Below, piece by piece: positions 1 to 8,503 of a stretch of DNA of 64,000 bases. The stretch is from Spirochaetota bacterium (lineage in GTDB: Bacteria > Spirochaetota > UBA4802 > JAGODF01), in NCBI GenBank assembly GCA_029974015.1, contig JARKUF010000017.1, positions 1-64,000 on the forward strand. The letters run 5' to 3'. Numbering within the stretch: the first letter of the stretch is position 1; the number at the start of each line of letters is the position of its first letter. Below the pieces are notes generated by a model. The model was not told the DNA's origin, made no database searches, and worked only from the letters and a program-made list of their open reading frames with translations. A program made the position numbers and the translations under genes.

Positions 1-133
1 AAGCCAAATGAGCTTCAACTCTCGTTGTTTTGACGTTCCCTGTGAAGGGAAATCTACGGGACGGCCGTATGCGGGAAAACTGCTTGTACGGACGTAACGG
101 GGGCTTGGCCATGGCGACATGGCCATTCCACCC
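1..133 (+). mobile_element. 3' end of a group II intron (domains V and VI)
   Basis: Bases 61-97 read like group II intron domain V: a CCGTATGCGG arm, a GAAA-type tetraloop, and a returning CTGC-TTGTACGG arm, with the usual two-base bulge region. A second strong hairpin follows at 107-126 (TGGCCATG, GCGA loop, CATGGCCA), where domain VI should sit, ending in a CCACCC stretch. The AGC catalytic triad appears as GGC, so the copy is divergent or decayed. The rest of the intron, including any reverse transcriptase, lies before the window. Group II introns are self-splicing retroelements; activity cannot be judged from this fragment. The exact 3' junction is uncertain. Confidence 0.65.
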
Positions 134-223
134 AAAAATACAATGAAAAAAATACTGGTTGATATAAACGAAAATGCCGATAATAAAGAACGGGGGAATA
201 AGATAATTTATCGGTGGTTGATA

Positions 224-1423
224 ATGAAAAATCGTCTATTTTTTTTAGTGTTTGTTCTTGGTACCGTACTGGCCATGTCGTGCTTGGTTGAAGGAGCTGT
301 GCTGGAATGGGAAATCCAACCCGGTGAAAGGCTGGAAATTATGAGGACCGCAGAGGTCGATTTTTTTATCAACAGAGATAAAAAAAAGAAATACGAAGAA
401 AGGAACATTATCAACCTTACCTGCAGGGAAAAAACACCCGAGGGAAGCGTTGTGAAAGGGAATTTCACAGTGTTTGAGAGGAATGAAGAGAATGACGTTT
501 TCAAAAAAATTGAACAATTCACGAGTGAGTTTTTGATTCGCAAAGACGGGAGCTATGTTGTTGAAAAGAAATTTTATATGCCGAATTTAAGGCATATACC
601 GACTTTTCCATCCGGAGATGTGGAACCAGGAAAGAGATGGTCAAATTCCGCCGAGCTGATTTTTAACAACTTTTCGCGGCCTTTCATGCTCTCCTTCCCG
701 GTAAATTATTCGTTAAAACAAATCAAAGATAATGAAGGCTCCAGGATCGCCAGTATTGAATTCGACTTTAAGTTTGACCGGAATTTTACCGGGAACCAAG
801 TTCCGCGTGATTTTCCGCTGAGATTGTTTGGGACTAACAGGGGAACAATGCTTTGGGATTTGAGGGGGAAAAAACCGGTTTTGATGGATGAACAGTATCA
901 TGTAATTTTTTTACATTCTAATAAAAGCAGTATTGCCGCTTTGGAATTGGCAATGAAAATTAAGACCACATTTCACACCTACCTTCCAGTGACACTTGAG
1001 AAAAAAAGGGAAGCTGTAAAGGAAATTGAAAAAGATCTGCCGAAAGACGGTGGCATCACTGTAGACCAAGACGAAAGAGGGCTTGTGTTACGGCTTGGTG
1101 ATGTTCTTTTCGATTTTGATTCGTACAGGCTAAAGGGTGATGCGGAGACATCTCTTGAACGTATCGCGGGAATAATACGAGAAAAGTACCATGACAGGGA
1201 GGTCGTCGTGGAAGGTCACACAGATAGTGTTGGAAATGAGGAGTATAACATGTCACTTTCCGAACTCAGGTCTAAATCGGTTGCGAAATATCTGAAAGAC
1301 CGTGGCGGTCACGACAAACTGTCATATAAAGGGCGTGGAGAAAGCGATCCTATCGCCGACAATTCGACAATAGAAGGGAGGAAAAAAAATCGTAGGGTAG
1401 AAATAATTATTAAGTTAAAATAG
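224..1423 (+). CDS. OmpA-family outer-membrane/peptidoglycan-binding protein
   Basis: This is a 399-residue envelope protein. The chosen ATG has GGTGG seven bases upstream and starts a clean signal peptide (MKNRLFFLVFVLG...) ending in AMSC, a relaxed spirochaete-like lipobox. In-frame ATG codons further upstream lie in or next to the intron hairpin and are unlikely to be used. The first ~270 residues are a beta-rich domain I do not recognise. The last ~110 residues are an OmpA C-terminal domain, with FDFDSYRL, the VEGHTDSVG motif and a terminal KKNRRVEI, which binds peptidoglycan. The protein probably tethers the outer membrane to the wall. It converges on the next gene with an 8-base gap. 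Confidence 0.85.
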   Translation: MKNRLFFLVFVLGTVLAMSCLVEGAVLEWEIQPGERLEIMRTAEVDFFINRDKKKKYEERNIINLTCREKTPEGSVVKGNFTVFERNEENDVFKKIEQFTSEFLIRKDGSYVVEKKFYMPNLRHIPTFPSGDVEPGKRWSNSAELIFNNFSRPFMLSFPVNYSLKQIKDNEGSRIASIEFDFKFDRNFTGNQVPRDFPLRLFGTNRGTMLWDLRGKKPVLMDEQYHVIFLHSNKSSIAALELAMKIKTTFHTYLPVTLEKKREAVKEIEKDLPKDGGITVDQDERGLVLRLGDVLFDFDSYRLKGDAETSLERIAGIIREKYHDREVVVEGHTDSVGNEEYNMSLSELRSKSVAKYLKDRGGHDKLSYKGRGESDPIADNSTIEGRKKNRRVEIIIKLK

Positions 1424-1431
1424 ATCCCTCT

Positions 1432-3465
1432 TTATTCAAATCTGAATGTTGGATATTTATCCACAAGTCCGCAGGCGTATGAGGCGACATTGGCAACATA
1501 TCGATAATAACGCACCATAAAATCAAACAGGATGTTAGGCCAGCGTTTTTTTACCAGAATCGCAATGAGCCCCGCTATTGTGATAAAGAGACAGGCGAGG
1601 GAAAGCAGAATGAGAATGATTAGGTGCGGTAACAGGAGTATATATATGCCGACTATTGAAATCCTCATGAACGCAAGGAAGCGCGATGGTGCGCTGGGGT
1701 AAATCACGCTGAACTGGAGCGCCTGATCGATGTCTTCACGTCCTGCGAAAATCGGGGTCTCATCGGCAACAGAGGACTGGCATGCTGAAATTGAAAGAAC
1801 GTATCGGAGTGTCTTTTCCTGGATTTCCATGAAATCTTCTATAAACTGGCCCATAAAAAGGACAATGAACCAATTGATGAATCCTATAATCTGAGAGAGG
1901 GCAGAATATATGAAAAGGATAATGTAATGGGGTATCAGCGCAAGATAATACACTCCAAGGAGCCGCAATAAAGATCCTACCCGGGAATGGTTAAGGGAAT
2001 AATCAATTGAAAAATTGATTGCTCCCTTTGGGACGGTGTCGGAAGTATGGGAACCGTAACTTTCTATATCAGCCTTATAGCGGCTGTAACTTTCACTGGT
2101 TTCGATATCAAGATAGTCTTCATCTTCGGGGGATTTTAACGCCTTGCCGGCAACAGGGGCCGCCGCCGAGATTGTAAGATCGAAATCTTTTTGCGCTATG
2201 TCCGCACCAGTTGGTTCGGAGTCAAGCCTGTCAAAATCAATTTCAGGAAGTTCATCGGAATCGATTTCAGAAATCAGGTCTTGTTGTTCTCTCTGTCCTT
2301 CACCTAAAACTTCTACGCTGAGGGAAGGGTCTATCTCATCAATGGAAAGCTTCAATTCTTCGTCGCTCTCCTGAGAAAGTTCAATTTTTTCAGTATCTGC
2401 CCTGTCGGCTTCCAGATCATCGATGGATATTCCTGCATCCTCAAGAGTCAGCCTCTCGTCTTCTTCGTCGACGGATATGCCTTCTTTGAACTCCTCGACT
2501 TCGGCAAGGGTAATATCCAGTGTATCCAGGTCGAGGGTGATGCTTTCGTCTTCAGGTTGGTCCAGGCTGTGTGAAATCCTGTCATGAACTTCGATTCCGA
2601 GTGCGGCATCAGTTGAGGCGTCACCACTTTTAATTTCCGGTGGGCCCTCGTCAAGCTGGATATCAAGGGAATCAAGATCTATAGTAATACTTTCATCAGT
2701 ATCTTCGCCGGATTCTTTAAGGATATCCTCGGACTTAACATCATCGCCGAGGTCTATTGAATGTCCATCGAGCATTAAATCCTCTTCAAGGGGTTTGAAA
2801 TCATCTTGGTCGACATTGATTTGCTCCATTGAAGCAGCGTCGTAATCGGAGCTTTTTGCAGAGGCAACCGATGCCTGGATAACGGGATCGGCTATAGCTA
2901 AAGAATCGAGATCAAGTTCAGTTGAATCATCGTTCCCGGTACCGGAGCGGCTTTCGGCTTCAATGTCGATATCTTCGGATGATTGAAAATCGTCGAGGCT
3001 GAGGGTTTCCCCCTCTTCCTCGCCGGGGGAAATATGTGTGGTTTTTTGTTTGGAACTGCCTCGGAGTATTTCCTCGTCGTCGTTTGAAAGTTCAAAATCG
3101 ACGAAATCATCGGTTCCTGACCCGGGTTCATCGGTCCTTTTTGAGAGCTCATTGCCTTCAACATCATTAAGGATTCCGTTTATTTCATCGCTGGTCGGCA
3201 TATCATCAATAGCGGAAGACAGTTCCCTATCGAGATCGCTTTCGATTGTGGATATTTTCATAGACGTTTTGGAAGATGGCATGGCGCCAGAAGCGGAGGC
3301 ATCACCTACTGCTGAAGAAGCACTAGAATGAGAGTGCATGTTTGTTCGGTTGTCAATAATGACGCTGGCCCCGCATTTCGGGCAGGTGAATCCGAATCTC
3401 TTATTCGTTACCTTTGAATCGTCAACTGAATAAGAAACATGGCAATCAGTACATTTTACGATCAT
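1432..3465 (-). CDS. Zinc-ribbon (MJ0042-type) protein with acidic repeat region and DUF4389 membrane domain
   Basis: The 677-residue protein has three parts. Residues 1-40 form a zinc ribbon with CTDC and CPKC cysteine pairs, as in MJ0042-family N-termini. Residues ~60-450 are very acidic and low in complexity, with recurring ITIDLDSLDI-type units. The last ~190 residues hold two hydrophobic blocks with the DUF4389 pattern (IPHYIILFI; RWPNILFDFMVRYYRYVANVASY; DKYPTFRFE). DUF4389 function is unknown. Topology suggests a cytoplasmic zinc ribbon and linker with a C-terminal membrane anchor. The acidic linker might bind partners, which is inference. Confidence 0.8.
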   Translation of the reverse strand: MIVKCTDCHVSYSVDDSKVTNKRFGFTCPKCGASVIIDNRTNMHSHSSASSAVGDASASGAMPSSKTSMKISTIESDLDRELSSAIDDMPTSDEINGILNDVEGNELSKRTDEPGSGTDDFVDFELSNDDEEILRGSSKQKTTHISPGEEEGETLSLDDFQSSEDIDIEAESRSGTGNDDSTELDLDSLAIADPVIQASVASAKSSDYDAASMEQINVDQDDFKPLEEDLMLDGHSIDLGDDVKSEDILKESGEDTDESITIDLDSLDIQLDEGPPEIKSGDASTDAALGIEVHDRISHSLDQPEDESITLDLDTLDITLAEVEEFKEGISVDEEDERLTLEDAGISIDDLEADRADTEKIELSQESDEELKLSIDEIDPSLSVEVLGEGQREQQDLISEIDSDELPEIDFDRLDSEPTGADIAQKDFDLTISAAAPVAGKALKSPEDEDYLDIETSESYSRYKADIESYGSHTSDTVPKGAINFSIDYSLNHSRVGSLLRLLGVYYLALIPHYIILFIYSALSQIIGFINWFIVLFMGQFIEDFMEIQEKTLRYVLSISACQSSVADETPIFAGREDIDQALQFSVIYPSAPSRFLAFMRISIVGIYILLLPHLIILILLSLACLFITIAGLIAILVKKRWPNILFDFMVRYYRYVANVASYACGLVDKYPTFRFE

Positions 3466-3482
3466 TTTTATCTCCTGACGGA

Positions 3483-3791
3483 CTATCTGCCTGGGAAAAA
3501 TTTTTCATTGATGTTGTGTTGTACTATCAGTGGAGCGATTAAAAGGAAAAAAACCATGTACCACTTCATATCTCGTCCGTTTAGCTCTTCAGATTTTTGG
3601 ATAAGTTTAACATTTATATACAAGCTCCAAAGTCCAACGGTGAGGATGACTAGGAGTATGTTTGAAATGGGGTTGTCATTGAAAACCTTGCTTACTCTGG
3701 CAAGCCACCAGAAGTAATACATTCCACACGTCAGAATTAATAAAAGGAAAAGAACGACAAGATTGTTTTCTGGAATATATTCAATTTTCAT
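3483..3791 (-). CDS. Small membrane protein (DUF4234-like)
   Basis: The 102-residue protein starts at an ATG (MKIEYIPENN) with GGTGAT about four bases upstream; the longer reading frame to 3848 lacks a ribosome site. It shows three or four hydrophobic segments, including LLLILTCGMYYFWW near the N-terminus and a C-terminal VFFLLIAPLIV, with a short polar NDNP loop. The Gly-Met-Tyr-Tyr-Phe-Trp-Trp pattern recalls DUF4234 and related small integral membrane proteins of unknown role. It lies 17 bases upstream of the zinc-ribbon/DUF4389 gene on the same strand, so the two are probably cotranscribed. Confidence 0.65.
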   Translation of the reverse strand: MKIEYIPENNLVVLFLLLILTCGMYYFWWLARVSKVFNDNPISNILLVILTVGLWSLYINVKLIQKSEELNGRDMKWYMVFFLLIAPLIVQHNINEKFFPGR

Positions 3792-4209
3792 AATATCACC
3801 AATAATATACAATAATATCCAAGAATTATCCAGATTTCCTATTGCCAACAGGCTGCTTCATCCTTTATTTGTGCGACAAATCCGGCATAATTAATAGGAC
3901 ATCCAAAAGAGGATATCTCTCATTTAATTAACGGTTAAAGGCCATATTTTTCTTAATTCTTTTTCATGCAATATATGGTATGGGTTTAATATTTATTTTC
4001 ATAATTTTGTCATTATATAATCAACTGCCGTTTGAATGGTGAAAAATTGGTTGTAATAATTCAATGATTATTTTTTAGTAAGGTCACTTTATGTAGTAGT
4101 GAAGATTGAATTCCCGCAGAAGGGCGCGAAAGACGCCAGATGTTCGGACGGTATCGGTAAGAGGGGCGGCATCCAGTCCTTAGAACAGGCCGTGGCAGGT
4201 ATTGATTAT
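3792..4209. other. Intergenic region between divergent genes
   Basis: This AT-rich stretch separates the small membrane protein gene from the following membrane/TPR gene. I see no convincing coding frame and no member of the palindromic repeat family. It should hold the divergent promoters, but I cannot place a confident -35/-10 pair. Confidence 0.5.
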
Positions 4210-7200
4210 ATGAAGTCAATAAAAGAAATCAGTTATACAGATGTTTTTCAGCGTAGGGTCCTTTTTTTAAATGCGTTTTTCACCTATGTGATTATCATGT
4301 TTCTGCTGGCCGATTCAGCATATAATCTTTATTATCTGGATGTGTACGGTAATGCCGTTCGTACTGTCGCCCTTTACGGATTGTTCGCGTTTTTATTGGG
4401 GAACCTGTTGGGAGGATTGATTTTAAAAAAAACGTCAACGGGTAAAATATATATTATCACCGACTTCCTTTTTCTCCTGATATCCCTGCTTCTCCTGCTG
4501 AAAAACACGTTAATCGATAATGTGCCCATCCTCTCCGTTGTGCCTTATGGGATGTATCATGTCTATCTTGGCCCGGTGTTTTCTTTGGTCGCGTTTTTAA
4601 CGGGTATAAAATCGAACTATTTCCTTAAGATTACATGCGGTACTTTTATCGACGATAAAAAAGGAGTTCTCCCGTTCGTACTCATGATGATTGTGGGATC
4701 TCTAATAGGCTTGGCGCTTTTTTCAACCGTGACTTTACTGGGGGGGTATCACTTTCTCGGTGCTTTGTTGATCGTACCGATTATGCCTACGGTATTCATT
4801 ATCCGTTTTGCGTATAATCTTCCATCTAGGTACGCCCAGGAAACGATAGACGGCCCGTATGAATCACAAAAGGAAGGGGGCGAACAAGAAGACGTATACT
4901 TCGTATTCCTGAATTTTTCTTTTATAACTATTTATATCTATCTTGGGTACCTTTACACGGTAAAATTTTATGGATGTTTATTCCCCGTTCAGCTTTTGTT
5001 TTTCGCAGTAGTTTCGTGTTCAATTCTGGCAGGTTGTCTTGCCGCTCGCATACTCAGAAATGTGTTCTGGTTTATTTTCAGCGCGATGCTGTTTCCGGTT
5101 GTATTTCTTTGCTTCGTTTTCATGGTGCATTATTTCGGAATTGAGGTGGTAAAATATCAAAAGATATTCTTTTTTGCTCTTCCTGCTACTGTATTCGGGT
5201 TTGCGCTTTTTAAAACTATAGGGGCAATTCTTGATAAAAAGGAGCAAAGCCAGAGATTTAATTTATTAAATATTTCGATCTTTATTTTGCCGATCCCGAT
5301 AATGATTGCACTTATGTTCTTGGAGTTCACGATATTCTGGTTCAATATTTTTATGTATGTTTTAATGACGGTAAACGTTGTTCTGCCTGGAATTAACCTT
5401 GTTCAAAGGCGTATTGACAAATATAAAAAGGCGCTCTTTTTCTCATTCTCGCTGCTTTTCATTCCAGCCGTGTATTTTTTTCATAATTACATGGGAACTA
5501 ATTTAACCGGTGATTTATTCATTAAACACATTAGGGGATTTCAACTCCTTTATAATAATAAATACAACTCTTTGTACGTTGATAGCGACTCCAATGTCAA
5601 TTATCATGGATTCACCGTTTTTATCAACAACGATAATGCCATTAGAAATCTGAATCGGGCCATTTTGCCGGTCTTTTTGTATGCCGGAGTCGAACCGGAA
5701 AAAAAAGATATTATGTTCATCGACGGTAACCAGAGATTTTACCGTAATATTTCCATTGCCTATTTCAAGAATTACAGGATTTTAGACTACGTCCCCGATA
5801 GATTCGTGGACTACCATTTGCTCCCGCTTGCAGGCACGCAAAAATATATCGCCGAAAGGGAAAAGCTCCATGATTACATCCAGAGGAAAGGGAGAAAATA
5901 TGACATTATCATCGATATTCCAAATGTTTTCGATCAACAATTGTCCGGATTTCGTTTTAGTAAAAGTTATTATGGGATGATAAAAAATAGACTGAAAAAT
6001 AATGGCATTTATGCCCAGGTCTTTAATTTGCGCTGGATTAATGAAGAGTATGTTACCTCGGCGCGAAATGAGTTTGCAAGGGCTTTTAAGAAAGCGGTAG
6101 GCTTTCAATTTGCGGACCAGGTGCTCACGATTGGCTCCGCGAGCAAGGAAGCACTGTTGATAGGAGAAAACAATGTCTCCGCTCTTTCTGACTTATTGTC
6201 AAATTCTCCGGAACTATCATACCTGTTTTTTGACGTACATCAACTGTTGTCTCATTGTATTTTTCATGACCTGGAGAGTAACGAGAAACCGATGATTCCG
6301 TTTAAAGAATTTATAAACTCATATGTTTATAAAAACGATGGTAATCTCGATGGTTCAGTCAAAAAGAGGTTTATTGAATCGGTAAACGAGATAGAAGATT
6401 TGATTCCCGGAGATGGTGCACATGCCGCTTTTAAAAGGAAAATTTTGCATGAAATCGGTAAAAATCAAGAAATTTATACGCTCTTCAAGGAGGCAGAACT
6501 CGCAGGGGTAGATCGAGATTATGAAAAAGAAGCGGAATTAATAAAAAAAATTGGGACTTTATACGGCTACAGGGGAGATATAAAAAAGTATGTGGATAAA
6601 ATATCATCTGTTAAACAGGAATTTTATTACAATTCGGCTATAGAGCTGGAGAAGGAAAAAAAATGGGAGGATGCAAAAAAACTCTACTCTTCTTTAATGA
6701 TTCTGAACGAAAGCCATTTCGACGCGAATTATCGCATGGGCCTCCTGCATATAACCCTTCAAAATATTAATGAGGCATTTACGTATATGAAAAGGGCCAT
6801 GACTCTGAAGAATGACGACCCAAGAGTGCAGTACCAGATGGGAGTGCTTCTTTTTTCAAACGGCAAGGCTTCGGAGGCGTTGAATTATCTTGAACGGGCG
6901 CAGGGCTTGAAACAGGATAGCTCTTCATTGTACCTGTATATCGGATTTTGTTATGAAGAATTGGGAAAAATGTATGATGCGAAAAATTACTATCATAAAG
7001 CGGCATTGAAAGACCCGAACGACAGCAATGTCAAGCTTAGCATTGAAAGGATAAACAAAAAAATCCAGGATGAAGTTGAGAAGTGGAAAACAAAAGAACC
7101 GGAAAGTCAAATTGAGTCGGAACAGGGCGAGAACATACCCCTGCCGATCAACAAGTCTGCGTATGAATATCGAATTACCGACGAGGAGGCGAAAAAGGTA

Positions 7201-7212
7201 AAAAACAATTAA
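4210..7212 (+). CDS. Fused multi-TM / spermidine synthase-like / TPR membrane protein
   Basis: The ~1000-residue protein begins at ATG 4210 (MKSIKEISYTD); a GTG at 4099 would add 37 polar residues and is less likely. The first ~450 residues contain about 12 membrane segments. A soluble region follows that resembles spermidine synthase-like methyltransferase folds fused to MFS-type domains in other bacteria (KKDIMFIDGNQRF, later KYDIIIDIPNVFD and a NGIYAQVFNL strand). The usual glycine-rich SAM/dcSAM loop is replaced by DGNQRF, so catalysis is doubtful. The last ~230 residues form TPR repeats (NYRMGLLHI, VQYQMGVLLF, LYLYIGFCYEELGK) and a charged tail. Role unknown; possibly an envelope scaffold. 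Confidence 0.65.
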   Translation: MKSIKEISYTDVFQRRVLFLNAFFTYVIIMFLLADSAYNLYYLDVYGNAVRTVALYGLFAFLLGNLLGGLILKKTSTGKIYIITDFLFLLISLLLLLKNTLIDNVPILSVVPYGMYHVYLGPVFSLVAFLTGIKSNYFLKITCGTFIDDKKGVLPFVLMMIVGSLIGLALFSTVTLLGGYHFLGALLIVPIMPTVFIIRFAYNLPSRYAQETIDGPYESQKEGGEQEDVYFVFLNFSFITIYIYLGYLYTVKFYGCLFPVQLLFFAVVSCSILAGCLAARILRNVFWFIFSAMLFPVVFLCFVFMVHYFGIEVVKYQKIFFFALPATVFGFALFKTIGAILDKKEQSQRFNLLNISIFILPIPIMIALMFLEFTIFWFNIFMYVLMTVNVVLPGINLVQRRIDKYKKALFFSFSLLFIPAVYFFHNYMGTNLTGDLFIKHIRGFQLLYNNKYNSLYVDSDSNVNYHGFTVFINNDNAIRNLNRAILPVFLYAGVEPEKKDIMFIDGNQRFYRNISIAYFKNYRILDYVPDRFVDYHLLPLAGTQKYIAEREKLHDYIQRKGRKYDIIIDIPNVFDQQLSGFRFSKSYYGMIKNRLKNNGIYAQVFNLRWINEEYVTSARNEFARAFKKAVGFQFADQVLTIGSASKEALLIGENNVSALSDLLSNSPELSYLFFDVHQLLSHCIFHDLESNEKPMIPFKEFINSYVYKNDGNLDGSVKKRFIESVNEIEDLIPGDGAHAAFKRKILHEIGKNQEIYTLFKEAELAGVDRDYEKEAELIKKIGTLYGYRGDIKKYVDKISSVKQEFYYNSAIELEKEKKWEDAKKLYSSLMILNESHFDANYRMGLLHITLQNINEAFTYMKRAMTLKNDDPRVQYQMGVLLFSNGKASEALNYLERAQGLKQDSSSLYLYIGFCYEELGKMYDAKNYYHKAALKDPNDSNVKLSIERINKKIQDEVEKWKTKEPESQIESEQGENIPLPINKSAYEYRITDEEAKKVKNN

Positions 7213-7219
7213 TTTCAAG

Positions 7220-7275
7220 GCAACTTCTAATTATTAGGTTTGCCCAGCCTGGGGCTGGATAAACCTAATTGCTGA
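7220..7275. repeat. Variant copy of the dispersed palindromic element, possible terminator
   Basis: A hairpin with arms ATTAGGTTT (7233-7241) and AAACCTAAT (7261-7269) encloses a GCCCAGCC/GGCTGGAT inner stem. The left flank (GGCAACTTCTAATTATTAGG) closely matches the flank of the copy at 9731, but the central GC core differs from the rest of the family. It sits just after the membrane/TPR gene and could end its transcript. Confidence 0.6.
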
Positions 7276-7313
7276 ATTTTAATTTTAAAAAAATCGTTCC
7301 CAAGGAGTAAGAA

Positions 7314-7814
7314 ATGGCCAAAGAATACGAACATGCAACGATGATTTGCAGTATCATTACTGTCATAGCACTTTTGGGCATCGCGGTCGGTTGTTATTTC
7401 AAGTTACCGCTTGCGGTGCTTCTCTCGATGCTCCCCGCAGTGGGATATGAAATCTACCGGACAAGAGGGGTCTCCACGAAGTTTGCCTCAATCGCCATGT
7501 TGGCAATTCTTATCATCGAAACCGTATTAATTATTGGTAAGTTCGACCTTAACCTGGCGAAACTTCTCGGAGGGCAATTCGATGCCCTGGGAAGATACGG
7601 CGTCGTCCTGGGGGACGTGAAGTTCATAGGACCGGTGTTAATAGCCGTTTTGGCAGGTATACTTATTCGGCGAACCGCGGGTAAATATACCATATGGCTC
7701 GCCGCTGTTATCCTGGTGAACTCCATTGGACTTCTTTATACTCTAAATCCAGACATTATAAGTCAACTCTTCCGCAGCGGTCTCGTGGAGGAAGGACTAA
7801 GACGCGTAAGGTAA
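7314..7814 (+). CDS. Small integral membrane protein of unknown function
   Basis: The 166-residue protein has AAGGAG eight bases before its ATG. It shows about four or five hydrophobic helices (MICSIITVIALLGIAVG; LAVLLSMLPAVG; IAMLAILIIETVLII; FIGPVLIAVLAGILI; IWLAAVILVNSIGLLY), joined by short basic loops, and a polar C-terminus rich in arginine. No family is recognised. It stands between the membrane/TPR gene and an FNR-like promoter region. It may be transcribed alone, since a hairpin precedes it. Confidence 0.7.
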   Translation: MAKEYEHATMICSIITVIALLGIAVGCYFKLPLAVLLSMLPAVGYEIYRTRGVSTKFASIAMLAILIIETVLIIGKFDLNLAKLLGGQFDALGRYGVVLGDVKFIGPVLIAVLAGILIRRTAGKYTIWLAAVILVNSIGLLYTLNPDIISQLFRSGLVEEGLRRVR

Positions 7815-7904
7815 AGAGGGTAAATCGCCGAGAATGCAAAAAACGGCCCCACTATATCTGCAATGAATAATCCGGGTAAGCGGTTGCAACAATTCTTTTT
7901 TCCA

Positions 7905-7946
7905 TTGATCTCCGTCAAGTGCCGCGGGGACATTTTTCCGTATATT
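7905..7946 (+). promoter_or_regulatory. FNR-like site and class II promoter for cupin-DUF438
   Basis: TTGAT-CTCC-GTCAA at 7905-7918 matches the FNR consensus (TTGAT-N4-ATCAA) at 9 of 10 positions. A TATATT -10 element lies at 7941-7946. A start near 7953 would put the site centre at -41.5, the standard class II activator position. The downstream gene starts at 7991. The regulator is not in the window unless one of the Crp-type proteins at 14.8-16.7 kb serves, which is speculative. Confidence 0.5.
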
Positions 7947-7990
7947 ACGACCCGTGCGTTTGAATTTTAAGAAAAGAAGAGAGGCCTCTT

Positions 7991-8329
7991 ATGTCTGAAG
8001 AAAAAAGCAAAAGTCCCATAGCAGAATCCGTCCATTCCCTGGCTTCCCTCATCGAAGTACAGGTGGGGTCTGTCGTCAGCCGGACCCTGGTTGAAAATCC
8101 TGCCGGCACCGTTACCCTATTTGCCTTCGACCGGGGTCAGGGCCTTTCGGAGCACACGGCCCCCTACGATGCCCTGGTCCAGGTGACTGAAGGGAAGGCC
8201 ATCATCACCATCTCAGGAAAAGAGCACCGAATATCGGCGGGAGAGATTATCCTCATGCCTGCAAGGGAGCCCCATGCCCTCCGCTGTGAAGAGCCTTTCA
8301 AGATGCTTCTCATTATGATACGGGGGTAG
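7991..8329 (+). CDS. Cupin-domain protein
   Basis: The 112-residue protein is a single small cupin barrel. The first motif region contains GQGLSEHTAPYDALVQVTEGK and the second contains GEIILMPAREPHAL; His and Glu residues there fit a metal site (see the histidine in SEHTAP and in EPHAL). Such small cupins are often of unknown substrate. A GAGAGG ribosome site precedes the ATG. The gene lies 174 bases before a DUF438/haemerythrin-like gene on the same strand, and both may answer to the FNR-like site at 7905-7918, suggesting a role under low oxygen or nitrosative stress (inference). Confidence 0.85.
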   Translation: MSEEKSKSPIAESVHSLASLIEVQVGSVVSRTLVENPAGTVTLFAFDRGQGLSEHTAPYDALVQVTEGKAIITISGKEHRISAGEIILMPAREPHALRCEEPFKMLLIMIRG

Positions 8330-8503
8330 AAAGAGCCCGGTATCCAAGAAGATTTGGCGTCGTTCGTGAAAAAAACGGAACAAGTCGCATGGGCCGTGAA
8401 AACCGGCCTGGGAAAGAGACTTTTTAGTCTGCAAAGATGAGATTACAACGGATGAGGGGATTTGACCCGTGGAATGCACCAAGTATGAAATAGGAGAGGA
8501 GTG

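Noticed and set aside
119..223. Upstream start of the OmpA-family gene
   Set aside because: These codons come from the intron tail and an AT-rich spacer; the signal peptide and ribosome site point to ATG 224.
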